Shown here: positions 54,072 to 62,807 of the stretch, one piece after another
Layout: each line of letters begins with the position of its first letter
How positions within the stretch are numbered: the stretch's first letter is position 1
From: CAYSWV01 sp964434865
GTDB taxonomy: Bacteria; Cyanobacteriota; Cyanobacteriia; Thermostichales; Thermostichaceae
Reading direction: 5' to 3'
Length of the DNA: 64,000 nt
Assembly: GCA_964434865.1 (NCBI GenBank)
Contig: CAYSWV010000002.1
Location: 1 to 64,000, forward strand
Translations under genes and position numbers: made by a program
The notes under the pieces: generated by a model
Told to the model about the DNA's origin: nothing
Databases searched by the model: none
The model's input: the letters and a program-made list of their open reading frames with translations, nothing else

Positions 54072-54851
54072 TTGGATCAGGTCATGAATTGGTTTAGCCG
54101 TGTTGGGTCTAGTCTTTTCCTAGGTGGTCAAAGCCTATTGCATCTTTTGAAAGGCCACATTCATCGACGTAATACCTATGATCAGCTGTCGGCTGTAGGT
54201 CTAGAATCACTCTTGATCGTATTACTCACCTCTATTGTGATCAGCGGCGTCTTTACGATTCAGGTGGCGCGAGAATTTATCAACTTTGGTGCCTCATCTT
54301 TGATCGGAGGGGTTCTTGCCTTGGCGCTAACTCGAGAACTCACCCCTGTTCTCACCGCTGTGATTATGGCAGGTCGGATTGGATCGGCCTTTGCAGCGGA
54401 ATTAGGTACGATGAAGGTAACTGAACAAATTGATGCGCTCCAAATTCTCCGCACTGATCCAGTAGATTATCTAGTGATTCCCAGAGTGTTAGCAGCCGGC
54501 TTAATGTTACCTGCCTTGACCATGCTATCGCTGATCACAGGCTTAGTCGGTGGCATGATCATTTGTGCACTGAGTTACCGCATCTCACCTGATCAGTTTT
54601 TCTTATCAGCACAAACGCTGCTCTCGGGGTGGGATCTAGTGGTTTGTGTCTTGAAAGCTATTGTGTTTGGTAGTTTAATCGCGATCATTGGGACTAACTG
54701 GGGGTTGACCACAACCGGGGGGGCTAAGGGAGTCGGTCAGTCTACTACTGATGCTGTGGTTACGTCGTTGCTAGCGATCTTCACGAGTAATTTCTTTTTG
54801 TCCTGGTTTTTATTTCAGGGCCCGGGTCAGGTGGTGGGTAATGTCTTTTAA
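54072..54851 (+). CDS. MlaE/Ycf63-type ABC permease
   Basis: A 259-residue permease of the MlaE (YrbE/Ttg2B) family, the membrane subunit of phospholipid-trafficking ABC transporters; plastid homologues are Ycf63/TGD1. Five spans and the signature ELTPVLTAVIMAGRIGSAFAAELGTMKVTEQIDAL are present. Partner genes (ATPase MlaF, MCE-domain MlaD) are not adjacent, as is often the case in cyanobacteria. It is divergent from the AspT-like gene and is followed by the YegI-type kinase 133 bases later. Family identity is firm, the direction of lipid transport not deducible. Confidence 0.92.
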   Translation: MDQVMNWFSRVGSSLFLGGQSLLHLLKGHIHRRNTYDQLSAVGLESLLIVLLTSIVISGVFTIQVAREFINFGASSLIGGVLALALTRELTPVLTAVIMAGRIGSAFAAELGTMKVTEQIDALQILRTDPVDYLVIPRVLAAGLMLPALTMLSLITGLVGGMIICALSYRISPDQFFLSAQTLLSGWDLVVCVLKAIVFGSLIAIIGTNWGLTTTGGAKGVGQSTTDAVVTSLLAIFTSNFFLSWFLFQGPGQVVGNVF

Positions 54852-54984
54852 GCAGATGTAGGCTATTGGCTCATTAGGTGTTCTCACAAGTTCAACCTGG
54901 TCGAGGTCTGTTCAGCCACTGATAGATCCTCTATGTCATCATAGAGATAGCCTTACTAGCTGCTGGGTGCATTAGAGATTTAGT

Positions 54985-56511
54985 ATGACTGACTACTATA
55001 GCCATTCGTCTGGCGCTCTGATCCAGCTGATAAAACAGTTATCTTCAGGCGGCGAAGGGACTATCTGGTTAACCCAGAACCCTGATCAGGTTGTTAAGCT
55101 TTATACCTATCCTACACCTCAACGAATTGCAAAACTGAAACTGATGCTAGCTAATGCCCCTGAAGATCCAAAATTAGCTTGGGATCACCTTTCTGTAGCC
55201 TGGCCTCAAGATTTAGTTACGGATGCAACTGGAGCTGTTGTTGGCTTTTCAATGCAACGAATTCAAAATAGTGTAACGTTAACCCGAGTCTACCACCCTC
55301 GACATCGGCAGCGAGAACTACCCGGCTTTAACTGGTATTACTTACATGTCACCGCTCTCAATGTTTGCAAAGTGGTTGAATTACTACACTTAAAAGGCTA
55401 TGTCATCGGTGACATTAACAGTAAGAATATTTTGGTGAACAATCGGGCCAAAATTGCAATTATCGATACCGATTCTTTTCAAGTGAGCGATCCAATCACC
55501 GCCACTATTTATCACTGTCCGGTCGGATTACCTGAGTATAAACCACCTGAACTTCATGGCTATGATCTAGCTCAGATGGTTCAAACACCAGCCCATGATT
55601 ATTTTAGTCTGGCGATCTTGATTTACCAGCTCTTGTTTGGACAGCATCCCTTTCAAGGCCGGTGGTTGGCTGAGGGTGATCCACCTGATCCGATGACGTT
55701 TCTGCAGCAAGGTCTCTGGCCTTATCAACCTCAATCTTGCGTAGCCCTTACTCCAGGTGCCATTCCTTTACACGTTGTCCATCCTGACCTTCAACATTTA
55801 CTGTTAACCAGCTTTAATGAAGGCCATCGGGATCCCGATCAACGTGTCTCTCCCTCAGTCTGGGCTGAAGCTCTTCAAGTCGCTATCCAAGATCTGAAGG
55901 TGTGTGAGCATTCCACCAATCATTATTTTAGTCACGTTTACGGGACTTGTTACTGGTGTGAGCGCACCCAACAAGGTGGTCGTGATCCTTTTCTGTTACC
56001 GCTTAAACCCACACGTAAGAGATTGACTGCAACATCAGGAACCTTGATGATCCCACTATCAGAAACCCAGGAAAACTCAACTCACCATGAACTCGCTCGA
56101 TTAGGACGGGCCTCGGCCATTGAAGATCTATTAAATAAATATTTAAATCCCAAGTCTGTCCAAGTCTCAGCTGAACGACGAGATGCAGCTTTAGCCTTAA
56201 CTCTATTCCACAGTTCAGATGATCCCATTCCTTTTTGTAAACATGTTCGCTCCTATCTAGAACGGTTGCATCCTAAAGGCATTGAACTGGTAGTGATCTA
56301 TAGCCAATTCAAAGATGAGCGACCTATTTTGCAAGAACAAGTCAGCTTAAATTCACAGCTACCCTTCTATCCCATCTTTCAGTTGATCCCTACCTTTCTT
56401 CTCCCTTTTGTTGCTTTATGTAGCCTCATGGTTTTGACCTCTGCGTTCGGTTCAGTCTTGGGGGTGATTGTCTTTGCCTTTTTTCTCTTAATGCTGCATA
56501 AAGAGTCCTGA
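54985..56511 (+). CDS. YegI-type protein kinase-like membrane protein
   Basis: A 508-residue protein. Residues about 15-310 form a divergent protein-kinase domain of the YegI-like type: the glycine loop is LSSGGEGTIWL, the lysine is in VVKLY, the catalytic loop is VIGDINSKNILV and the metal motif is DTDSFQV in place of DFG. A short linker with a CYWCERT motif follows (about 325), then a mostly polar region and a C-terminal hydrophobic stretch (about 460-500) long enough for two spans. The product should be membrane-associated through its C-terminus. Activity cannot be predicted, as the loop keeps Asp but not the HRD form. No phosphatase gene is adjacent. Confidence 0.82.
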   Translation: MTDYYSHSSGALIQLIKQLSSGGEGTIWLTQNPDQVVKLYTYPTPQRIAKLKLMLANAPEDPKLAWDHLSVAWPQDLVTDATGAVVGFSMQRIQNSVTLTRVYHPRHRQRELPGFNWYYLHVTALNVCKVVELLHLKGYVIGDINSKNILVNNRAKIAIIDTDSFQVSDPITATIYHCPVGLPEYKPPELHGYDLAQMVQTPAHDYFSLAILIYQLLFGQHPFQGRWLAEGDPPDPMTFLQQGLWPYQPQSCVALTPGAIPLHVVHPDLQHLLLTSFNEGHRDPDQRVSPSVWAEALQVAIQDLKVCEHSTNHYFSHVYGTCYWCERTQQGGRDPFLLPLKPTRKRLTATSGTLMIPLSETQENSTHHELARLGRASAIEDLLNKYLNPKSVQVSAERRDAALALTLFHSSDDPIPFCKHVRSYLERLHPKGIELVVIYSQFKDERPILQEQVSLNSQLPFYPIFQLIPTFLLPFVALCSLMVLTSAFGSVLGVIVFAFFLLMLHKES

Positions 56512-56562
56512 TGCAGAGCGAGTTAAATGCAGTAGCGTGAGATGTCATCTCATTCATTAGGA

Positions 56563-57471
56563 TTACGAGTACCCCAGCTCATGTGCTAGGTCTAGGACTT
56601 CTGGTTTAAATCCAGCCTCATCCGATCGCCAAGATAATTCGCCTTCTAAAGTGCTGGGGCGGATCGGCCTAGATTGGAATTCAGGTGATAGCAAAAATTT
56701 AATATCATTACCTAATACAGCACCAAAGGGACCTAAACAGGCAAATGGAGAGTCTTGGGGATTAAGCATAATCTGGTAAATGTCCTCATTCCAATCAAAT
56801 TGCAGCCAATTGCAGAGTTTTTTGAGATAGGTCTTTGGATCTCCCAGTACATCTTCACCTCGTAAAAACAGTTGATGGTGTGAGGGAACGGATTTCAAGA
56901 GCTCCATAATGTTGATCTGGGCTCGATACCAAGCAATTTGTGGATCTAAGATGGGGACTCGCTTACTGTAGTCATAAGAGTCTAATGCTTTGGCAAATCG
57001 ACCATTATCCACACTCATAACTGATTCACCCTGGGTCCGGGGATGCCGAGTGAGATGCAAGAAATAAGCCTCCGGGAAGGTTTGAAGGATCAGATTTAAA
57101 CTATCGACCCGACTGGTGTAGGCTGGGCTTTTGTCAACAATGCGTAAGGGTGCTGCTCGCCGGCATAACTCTTGGTAGGTGTCACTTGTTGTCCAATCAC
57201 TCCGAGCATATAGCCAGCGATAGGCCATTTCGATAGCATCCATCGTTTGTTCGCCTGCATACAGCTGAGCAATGGTTCTGAGCAAGCCATGAAGATAACG
57301 TTGCCGACCTGGGCCTGTTCCTTTTTCAACCAAAGCAGCCACCGTTTGATCCATAAGCAGATTTAACTCTGGCACCCCGTAGGCTTGGGGATGTTGCCCT
57401 AACATGGCACAGACTAAGGATGTAAACGAGCGCGGCGAAGCAAGAATAAAAATGGGGTGAGGAATAGACAT
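56563..57471 (-). CDS. Sulfotransferase family protein
   Basis: A 302-residue sulfotransferase-like protein from the ATG at 57471; the frame to 57480 needs a TTG start. The N-terminal PAPS-binding motif ILASPRSFTSLV and a later helix with LHLTRHPRTQGESVMS (the 3'-phosphate-binding region) are both visible. Such enzymes move sulfate from PAPS to a hydroxyl of a carbohydrate, lipid or small molecule. The protein has no signal peptide, so it acts in the cytosol. No PAPS-synthesis gene or biosynthetic cluster is beside it. It is convergent with the kinase-like gene. Confidence 0.85.
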   Translation of the reverse strand: MSIPHPIFILASPRSFTSLVCAMLGQHPQAYGVPELNLLMDQTVAALVEKGTGPGRQRYLHGLLRTIAQLYAGEQTMDAIEMAYRWLYARSDWTTSDTYQELCRRAAPLRIVDKSPAYTSRVDSLNLILQTFPEAYFLHLTRHPRTQGESVMSVDNGRFAKALDSYDYSKRVPILDPQIAWYRAQINIMELLKSVPSHHQLFLRGEDVLGDPKTYLKKLCNWLQFDWNEDIYQIMLNPQDSPFACLGPFGAVLGNDIKFLLSPEFQSRPIRPSTLEGELSWRSDEAGFKPEVLDLAHELGYS

Positions 57472-57585
57472 GGCTACCAACCAAGAATCACCAGATGTAT
57501 AACCATTGTTACCAATTATCGGGTCGACTTAACGAGTGAACCTGAAATAACTGACCTATACTCATAGCTGGCTCCCATTCAATCC

Positions 57586-58161
57586 TTGCCCATGTACACT
57601 TGTTTAAATTGCTACGATTCTTTTCTATTCAAGCCTGAAATTTGTCCCACTTGTGCCAACCAGCAGCTCAAACGCTCGAAGGCCAAGCGGGCGCAAGAAC
57701 GGCGGGCGACCTATGATCTAACTGGGCAAATTGATCAAGCTAGCTTCTGGCAATTGTTAAAATGGTATCCCCAATGCCCTTGTTGTGGTTTAAGTTGGAG
57801 TCAGCTTAACCAAGCTATTTGTCAAGATCACATCATTCCAATTAGCAAAGGAGGCCGCAACACTGTCGCTAACTTACAACCTCTCTGTCAAGCCTGCAAT
57901 CTCTGGAAATCAGATTACTTAATTGCGTTTGATCGACATTGGCCCGGTCGCCCGACCGCTTTACCTACACCTCTATACGCCTTATTTCAATCCTTACCTC
58001 AAGCGCAGTTACGCCATCCAACAACCCAACAACTGGATCTGTTTGATGGTACTGCTGTGAAAACTACTGAAATGGAGTATCCGCATGCCACACCTGCTGA
58101 GCTTGAGGTAGAAACCATTCGGTTAACTTGGGCTGCTATACAATCACATCATCATTATTGA
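57586..58161 (+). CDS. HNH nuclease with N-terminal zinc ribbon
   Basis: A 191-residue protein. The N-terminus has a CxxC-x13-CxxC zinc-ribbon pattern (residues 5-24: TCLNC and ICPTC). After a basic stretch (KRSKAKRAQERR) comes an HNH domain with CPCCGLSW, QDHIIPISKGG (the first catalytic His), NTVANL, and CQACNLWKSD. The HNH nuclease also binds a structural zinc by its two Cys pairs. HNH proteins include restriction and homing endonucleases and stand-alone nucleases, so the DNA target is not knowable from the sequence. A second, unrelated-order HNH gene lies 655 bases downstream on the opposite strand. Confidence 0.85.
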   Translation: MPMYTCLNCYDSFLFKPEICPTCANQQLKRSKAKRAQERRATYDLTGQIDQASFWQLLKWYPQCPCCGLSWSQLNQAICQDHIIPISKGGRNTVANLQPLCQACNLWKSDYLIAFDRHWPGRPTALPTPLYALFQSLPQAQLRHPTTQQLDLFDGTAVKTTEMEYPHATPAELEVETIRLTWAAIQSHHHY

Positions 58162-58200
58162 AACCTGATTATTGAAACTTATTATTGAAACCTGATTGTC
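58150..58200. repeat. Short tandem repeat TTATTGAAACCTGA
   Basis: Three units of about 14-16 bases with the core TTATTGAAAC follow the HNH stop codon, the first partly inside it. No spacers separate them. Confidence 0.75.
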
Positions 58201-58416
58201 GTGTAGGCCTATATTAGCAACGTCCTTTTGAATTTAAGGAGAACTTGGCATCGACACAGATCGAAGTGGATTAACACTCTGACTTAAATGAGACCCTGAT
58301 CAGAATGTAATACCATTAAGTCTTGAAGAAAACATCTCAAGGGGTTTAAAGTACCCTTTTGATCAATTCCCCAAGACCTAGATTAACAGGGCTGTAGAGA
58401 TTATTCACACGGCTGA

Positions 58417-58773
58417 TCAAGCAGCTGCATACCGCTGAGCTTCCTGCCACAGATCAACCAGAGTTTCAGCCACTTCAAGAGAGACTGGAGAGACTAGAAC
58501 ACCATCCTCTGAGTCAGGATCAGAACGCAACCAAACCCCTTGAAGACCAACTTCGATCATATCATTATCGCCTTCAAAGAAATCGAGTGAATGAGGCAGG
58601 TGCTCTAGGTTGGGTAAATGATCCGGCAAGAGAAAGGATGCGTATCCTGGCTCAATATAAATTGATTGTCCTGAACCCACAGCAATTAAGACTCTCAGAG
58701 AGATCCAGTCCTCTAAGGTATGATCGGTGGTTTCTAATGTGATTGAAGAATCGGAACAAATCAATTTCAACAT
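58417..58773 (-). CDS. Cyanobacterial hypothetical protein, alr0857-like
   Basis: A 118-residue acidic protein with no signal peptide, membrane span or cysteine pair, apart from one cysteine near the start. It opens LKLICSDSSITLETTDHTLEDWISLRV and includes a YASFLLPDHLPNL segment. The pattern reminds me of a small cyanobacterial family found near HNH genes (alr0857-like), but I hold this only moderately. It lies 43 bases downstream of the second HNH gene on the same strand, so the two may be cotranscribed. The function is unknown. Confidence 0.55.
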   Translation of the reverse strand: MLKLICSDSSITLETTDHTLEDWISLRVLIAVGSGQSIYIEPGYASFLLPDHLPNLEHLPHSLDFFEGDNDMIEVGLQGVWLRSDPDSEDGVLVSPVSLEVAETLVDLWQEAQRYAAA

Positions 58774-58816
58774 AGGATCACCTCACTGGCTAGGAACCGA
58801 CAAGATCAAGCACTGC

Positions 58817-59317
58817 TCAAGCTGTATGATCTTTCCAGAACCGCTCTGCAAAATGAACGGTAGGATGCACAGGTGGCTTAGGCTTGGTTTTTAAGGTCAT
58901 ACCTGCTTGTTCAGGCAAGCGATCTCCCTTACGTTGATTACAGGATTGACAAGCTGTAACCACGTTTTCCCAGGTATGTGATCCCCCTTTTGACAAAGGG
59001 ATAACATGATCAATCGTCAAATCGCGAGTGGCGCTGCAGTATTGACAGGTATGGTGATCTCGCCGAAAGACTTCCCGTCGGTTAACCGCAGGAACCTTCC
59101 AAGCTCGCTCCCGTCCTTGTTGCAGGAGTCGAATATAGGAAGGGACTTCCAGCACAATACTAGGAGAACGGATCTTCCACACAGGGCCAGCAAATAAGTC
59201 TAAAGGCTCAGCCCGTCCGGTAATTAGCAACACAATTGCCCGCTTTAAAGGAATTTGGCTAATCGGTAAGTAGTTTTTTGAAAAAACAACAATGGACTGT
59301 TCTAGTACATGGGCCAT
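58817..59317 (-). CDS. HNH endonuclease, cyanobacterial type
   Basis: A 166-residue protein from the ATG at 59317 (MAHVLEQSIVVFSKNY), with a GGAG ribosome-binding site on the minus strand; the frame to 59413 adds 32 residues with no support. The HNH core is FRRDHHTCQYCSA, DHVIPLSKGGSHTWENV and CQSCNQRKGDRLPEQAG. The first His in DHVIP and the Asn in WENV correspond to the HNH metal-binding site. This domain organisation, with an N-terminal beta region, is common in cyanobacteria. No methyltransferase is beside it, so restriction-modification is not supported. It is followed by the alr0857-like gene on the same strand. Confidence 0.88.
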   Translation of the reverse strand: MAHVLEQSIVVFSKNYLPISQIPLKRAIVLLITGRAEPLDLFAGPVWKIRSPSIVLEVPSYIRLLQQGRERAWKVPAVNRREVFRRDHHTCQYCSATRDLTIDHVIPLSKGGSHTWENVVTACQSCNQRKGDRLPEQAGMTLKTKPKPPVHPTVHFAERFWKDHTA

Positions 59318-59894
59318 GGCTATCTCCTTTAACAAGTCACCTGTTGGTAGGTTGTTGTAGCTGGGAGCATAAAGGAACCTTTGATCACCTTTGATTACCG
59401 CAGGTCTGATCACCGCAGGTCCTCTGTACTACCGCCATGTGATGGGCTGCAGAGGTTAAGTCCGATCTCAGATTTAAGGAGACCACGACATGAATACCTA
59501 TTATGTTCAAGAGTAGTCGAGTCCTTTACCTTTGTCCAACATATGGTGTCCAACCTATGGTGTCCAACATGGCATCCAAGATACAGAGGAATCCAAAGAG
59601 GCCACTTTCTTGTAGTACATCAACTGAGATATCCAATCAAAACAACCACCTCGAGCCCAAGTTAGCCGCAAGCTCCACTCTAGACAGAGATTCTCATGAC
59701 CAACAAGTGTATTACATATATACTACAAGAGTGAGACAATGTCAAGGCAGGATCTTGATCAGGGTTATTGAAAGATTTAGAATGGGTTAATAAACAAAAT
59801 TGAATCAAAAGATACAAAAGTGGGGGCTGCAAAACTCAATATAGCCAGGCCGAGGATATCCTGGTAATATGACAACTCTGGGTTGAGGACTTTT
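59318..59894. other. Intergenic region with repeats
   Basis: About 580 bases between the divergent HNH and bolA genes. It contains ATGGTGTCCAAC(A/C) twice or more at about 59540-59575, and ACCGCAGGTC twice (59398 and 59412). Frames of 94-95 codons are present (59381-59790) but lack ribosome-binding sites and show repeat-driven composition. No RNA gene is recognised. Confidence 0.5.
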
Positions 59895-60158
59895 ATGCGG
59901 ACTGAAGAGATTCAATCGTTGATTTTGACGGCACTACCGGGTGCGCGAGTTCTGGTAGAGGATATGGTGGGCGATGGCAACCATTTTCAAGCCACGATCG
60001 TGGCTGAGCAATTTGTGGATTTACCCATGATCAAGCAACATAAGTTGGTTTATGCAGCTGTTCAACCCCAGCTAGACAGTGGTGAACTCCATGCCTTATC
60101 TTTGAAAACCTATTCACCGGAACAATGGCAGCAAACTCAGGTTCAAGTCAATTTTTAG
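59895..60158 (+). CDS. bolA: BolA family protein
   Basis: An 87-residue BolA-like protein. The ATG at 59895 has a GAGGA ribosome-binding site at 59885-59889; an extended frame would start from TTG at 59883. The class features are visible: GARVLVEDMVGDGNHFQATIV (metal-binding histidine region) and the KQHKLVYAAV helix-turn with its conserved His. BolA proteins bind monothiol glutaredoxin (Grx4) and [2Fe-2S] clusters to regulate iron homeostasis. In many cyanobacteria a monothiol glutaredoxin gene is next to bolA, but it is absent from this window. It is convergent with the REC-phosphatase gene, 16 bases apart. Confidence 0.9.
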   Translation: MRTEEIQSLILTALPGARVLVEDMVGDGNHFQATIVAEQFVDLPMIKQHKLVYAAVQPQLDSGELHALSLKTYSPEQWQQTQVQVNF

Positions 60159-60174
60159 ATTCTGATCCACAACT

Positions 60175-61347
60175 TCAAGCCTGCTGATAGTGCATAACCA
60201 CAATGGTCATATCATCGGCAACAGTCTCAGACTTCAGAGCCAGTTCAATTAGAGTTTTAACTTGTTGCTGGGGGGGTAGGGTGTCTTGCCAGTAGGCCTT
60301 GAGTTGATCAATCTCTTGATAGAGCCAAGTCAGGGCATCAGCTAGTCCATCGCTGTACACCACTAGACTGTCACCTGGACCAAAGGGAACTGTAGCTGTT
60401 TGATAGCTTTCATGCCCCACACCCAGAGGTGGATTTTTGCAAGTCAGTTTTTCAAATAAACCGCTAGCTCGGCAGACAAATCCCAGGCCATGTCCAGCGT
60501 CAACATAGGTTAACGTTTGGGCTTTAAAGTCGATCTGAAAATGAATCAAGGTAATAAAGGCTTCAGACAAAAGCAAGTCCGGTTCTAGAGTCACATTGAC
60601 ACAACTAATGATTTGACTTAACTGATCCGTGCCTTTGAAGGCTTCCAAGCTAGCTCGTAGGGTAGCTCTAACGGTAGCCATGAGCAGAGCTGCTGGCATT
60701 CCTTTGCCCATAACATCACCCAAAGTCAGGCAAAGTTGATGGCTTGAAGGCTGAAACCAATCATAAAAATCGCCTCCGACTTCTCGGGCTGGAAGACATT
60801 GAGCTGCTAACTTAAGGCCCGAAATGCTGGGACTCTCTTTCGGTAGCAGATTCTGTTGGATTTCAGCCGCTCGACTGAGTTCAGCTTCCAATCGAGCCTG
60901 TTGTGCTTCCAGGATCAAGTTTTTTTGATGCAGTTGCCGCTGCAATGACTGGATTCGCAACTGATTTTCAACTCGAGCTAAAACCTCTATGACCTGAAAG
61001 GGCTTAGTAATGTAGTCCACCCCCCCTACTGTAAAGGATTTGACTTTATCCCAGGCTTCATCCAGGGCTGAGATAAAAATGACAGGAATCGGTGCTGTTT
61101 GAGGGTTAGCTTTCAACTGTTGGCACACTTCGTAGCCGGTCATCCCAGGCATATTGATGTCTAACAAAATCAGATCGGGGGGAGCTGCTTGGGCCGCTTG
61201 CAGGGCCATGGACCCACTGATAGCTTCTCGAATTTCATAGCCTTGTTCTTCCAATAGGGTGGCCAGTAACTCTAAATTTTCTGGTTTATCGTCTACTAGT
61301 AAGATCTCAGCTTTAGCATCTTCCAGATTAGAGTCACCTAAGCGCAT
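60175..61347 (-). CDS. REC-SpoIIE phosphatase
   Basis: A 390-residue response regulator fused to a PP2C-type SpoIIE phosphatase. REC occupies about 12-130, with the phosphoacceptor Asp in LILLDINMPGMTG, followed by a coiled coil (about 130-160). The phosphatase (about 175-388) has EVGGDFYDW, GDVMGKGMPAALLMA and YSDGLADA with the metal-binding aspartates. Phosphorylation of REC would switch phosphatase activity toward an anti-anti-sigma factor. It is the second SpoIIE protein in the window (the other is at 16616). The gene lies downstream of hrcA on the same strand, with a 35-base gap, so the two may be cotranscribed. Confidence 0.93.
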   Translation of the reverse strand: MRLGDSNLEDAKAEILLVDDKPENLELLATLLEEQGYEIREAISGSMALQAAQAAPPDLILLDINMPGMTGYEVCQQLKANPQTAPIPVIFISALDEAWDKVKSFTVGGVDYITKPFQVIEVLARVENQLRIQSLQRQLHQKNLILEAQQARLEAELSRAAEIQQNLLPKESPSISGLKLAAQCLPAREVGGDFYDWFQPSSHQLCLTLGDVMGKGMPAALLMATVRATLRASLEAFKGTDQLSQIISCVNVTLEPDLLLSEAFITLIHFQIDFKAQTLTYVDAGHGLGFVCRASGLFEKLTCKNPPLGVGHESYQTATVPFGPGDSLVVYSDGLADALTWLYQEIDQLKAYWQDTLPPQQQVKTLIELALKSETVADDMTIVVMHYQQA

Positions 61348-61382
61348 TAACTAGTCTCCACTATGGCTCATGACAGGCGTCT

Positions 61383-62507
61383 TCAAGGTGTTCCGCTAGA
61401 TGTCAGGGTGTTGGATAAATAATCGGTAATAGTCTGGACAGCTACTATCGATCGATCATAAGCCATACGGGTTGGCCCCAATAAACTTACCGCTCCTAAT
61501 GAAGCCTGATTCTGAGAGTAGCTAGCTGTAATGAGTGAGCAATGATGGATCGTTTCTAAACTGTTTTCTGTGCCAATGTAGACAGCCATAGCTCCGGGTT
61601 GATCTAACCACAAGATTTGACTCAGTTCAGCTTGATCTTCCTCTAGCAGTTGCATGACACTTTGCACCTTTTGGGCCTCCGCAAACTCAGGTTGCCGCAT
61701 TAGCTCTGACATGCCTGAGGTGTAGAACAGATTCACGGCTGGATTGAGGCACTTTTTAGCCACTGCCTTGAATAAATGTCGTAGCCAATTCGCATAAGAT
61801 TGAAAATCTTGATCAAGTTCTAACCAACTTAGATCATGGAGTTCCTGAACCGTTGTTCCTCTCAGTTTAAAGTTAAGAAAATTGCTCAACAATTGGAGTT
61901 CCTGGCTTAGTTCTTCAGGTGAAATCACGGAGGTCAGAGGCAATGTAGGTGGATCGATCTCATCAAAGGTGTTTTCGGAGAGATTAACCACAATCGACTG
62001 AGTTTGATAAGAATTAGTTACCAGAATCACCATCAAACGATCAGGGGCCACCATCAATAATTGGACATGACGAATAACAGCTAAACTGGGCTGAGGTAAC
62101 GTAATCAGAGCAATACAGCCACTTAATTTAGCTAGAATCCGAGCGACTCGAGCAAGCAAATCATCGAGGTCATTCCCTTGCTGGCCTAACTCGTCCAAAA
62201 CCTGCTGACGAATGGGATGGTGCTTAACCTGAGGTTCGGCCCAAGGTAGAATTTGAGAGTCGAGCAAGGCATTGACATAAACTCGATAGCCTGAGTCTGA
62301 TGGAATTCGGCCGGCTGAAGTATAGGGCTGAAACAGAAGACCTTCTTGCTCTAAGGTGGCTAAATCATTACGAATAGTGGCACTGCTCACACCCAAATCA
62401 TATTGCTCAGCCAAAGCCTTTGAGCCAACCGGTTCAGCGGTTTCCACATAGCTACGTACGGTAGCTCGCAGAATTTTATGTTGCCTTAGCGTGAGTTGTC
62501 TCTCCAT
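61383..62507 (-). CDS. hrcA: Heat-inducible repressor HrcA
   Basis: A 374-residue HrcA repressor that binds CIRCE operators in front of groESL and related chaperone genes. The N-terminal winged helix (about 1-75, with LRQHKILRATV and SSATIRNDLATLEQEGLL) and the GAF-like C-terminal part (including EEL/SQELQLLSNFLN) match the family. The length is normal. I looked for a CIRCE inverted repeat before the start and found only a single GAGTGCTCA half at 62692-62700. Autoregulation through CIRCE is therefore not supported. It is divergent from the radical SAM gene. Confidence 0.93.
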   Translation of the reverse strand: MERQLTLRQHKILRATVRSYVETAEPVGSKALAEQYDLGVSSATIRNDLATLEQEGLLFQPYTSAGRIPSDSGYRVYVNALLDSQILPWAEPQVKHHPIRQQVLDELGQQGNDLDDLLARVARILAKLSGCIALITLPQPSLAVIRHVQLLMVAPDRLMVILVTNSYQTQSIVVNLSENTFDEIDPPTLPLTSVISPEELSQELQLLSNFLNFKLRGTTVQELHDLSWLELDQDFQSYANWLRHLFKAVAKKCLNPAVNLFYTSGMSELMRQPEFAEAQKVQSVMQLLEEDQAELSQILWLDQPGAMAVYIGTENSLETIHHCSLITASYSQNQASLGAVSLLGPTRMAYDRSIVAVQTITDYLSNTLTSSGTP

Positions 62508-62807
62508 CGAAACGAACCCTCTACTCAGATGAGTAAGCTAGAGATGCCATCTTGGTATCTAACCTAAGCCTAACTCCAGAGATCCGCCAAGAGTCTTTTT
62601 GGAGCTGGTTTGGAGTTGGATAGGTTAAGAGTACCCTCAGATGGTGGTCAGGATACTACAAACCTGCATGATGTACTATAAGGGAGCTATCGAGTGCTCA
62701 AATGTTTTAAAAGATACTCTTGTTAAGGGATTCAGCTAGTACCAGCTCAGCATCTCTGGGTAGCACCAGCTCAGCATCTCTGGGTAGACTAAAGGCTATT
62801 GACTTGA
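62508..62807. other. Intergenic region with 24-bp tandem duplication
   Basis: About 300 bases between the divergent hrcA and radical SAM starts. It holds the tandem duplication at 62737-62784 directly upstream of the radical SAM gene. No RNA gene or CIRCE is seen. Confidence 0.5.
62737..62784. repeat. 24-bp tandem duplication
   Basis: TAG(T/C)ACCAGCTCAGCATCTCTGGG occurs twice back to back, with one mismatch. It ends 23 bases upstream of the radical SAM start codon, so it lies in the promoter/leader. Confidence 0.95.

Noticed and set aside
59381..59790. ORFs of 94-95 codons upstream of bolA
   Set aside because: They run through repeats and have no ribosome-binding site.
62692..62700. CIRCE operator before hrcA
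   Set aside because: Only one half-site (GAGTGCTCA) is present, with no TTAGCACTC partner at nine bases.
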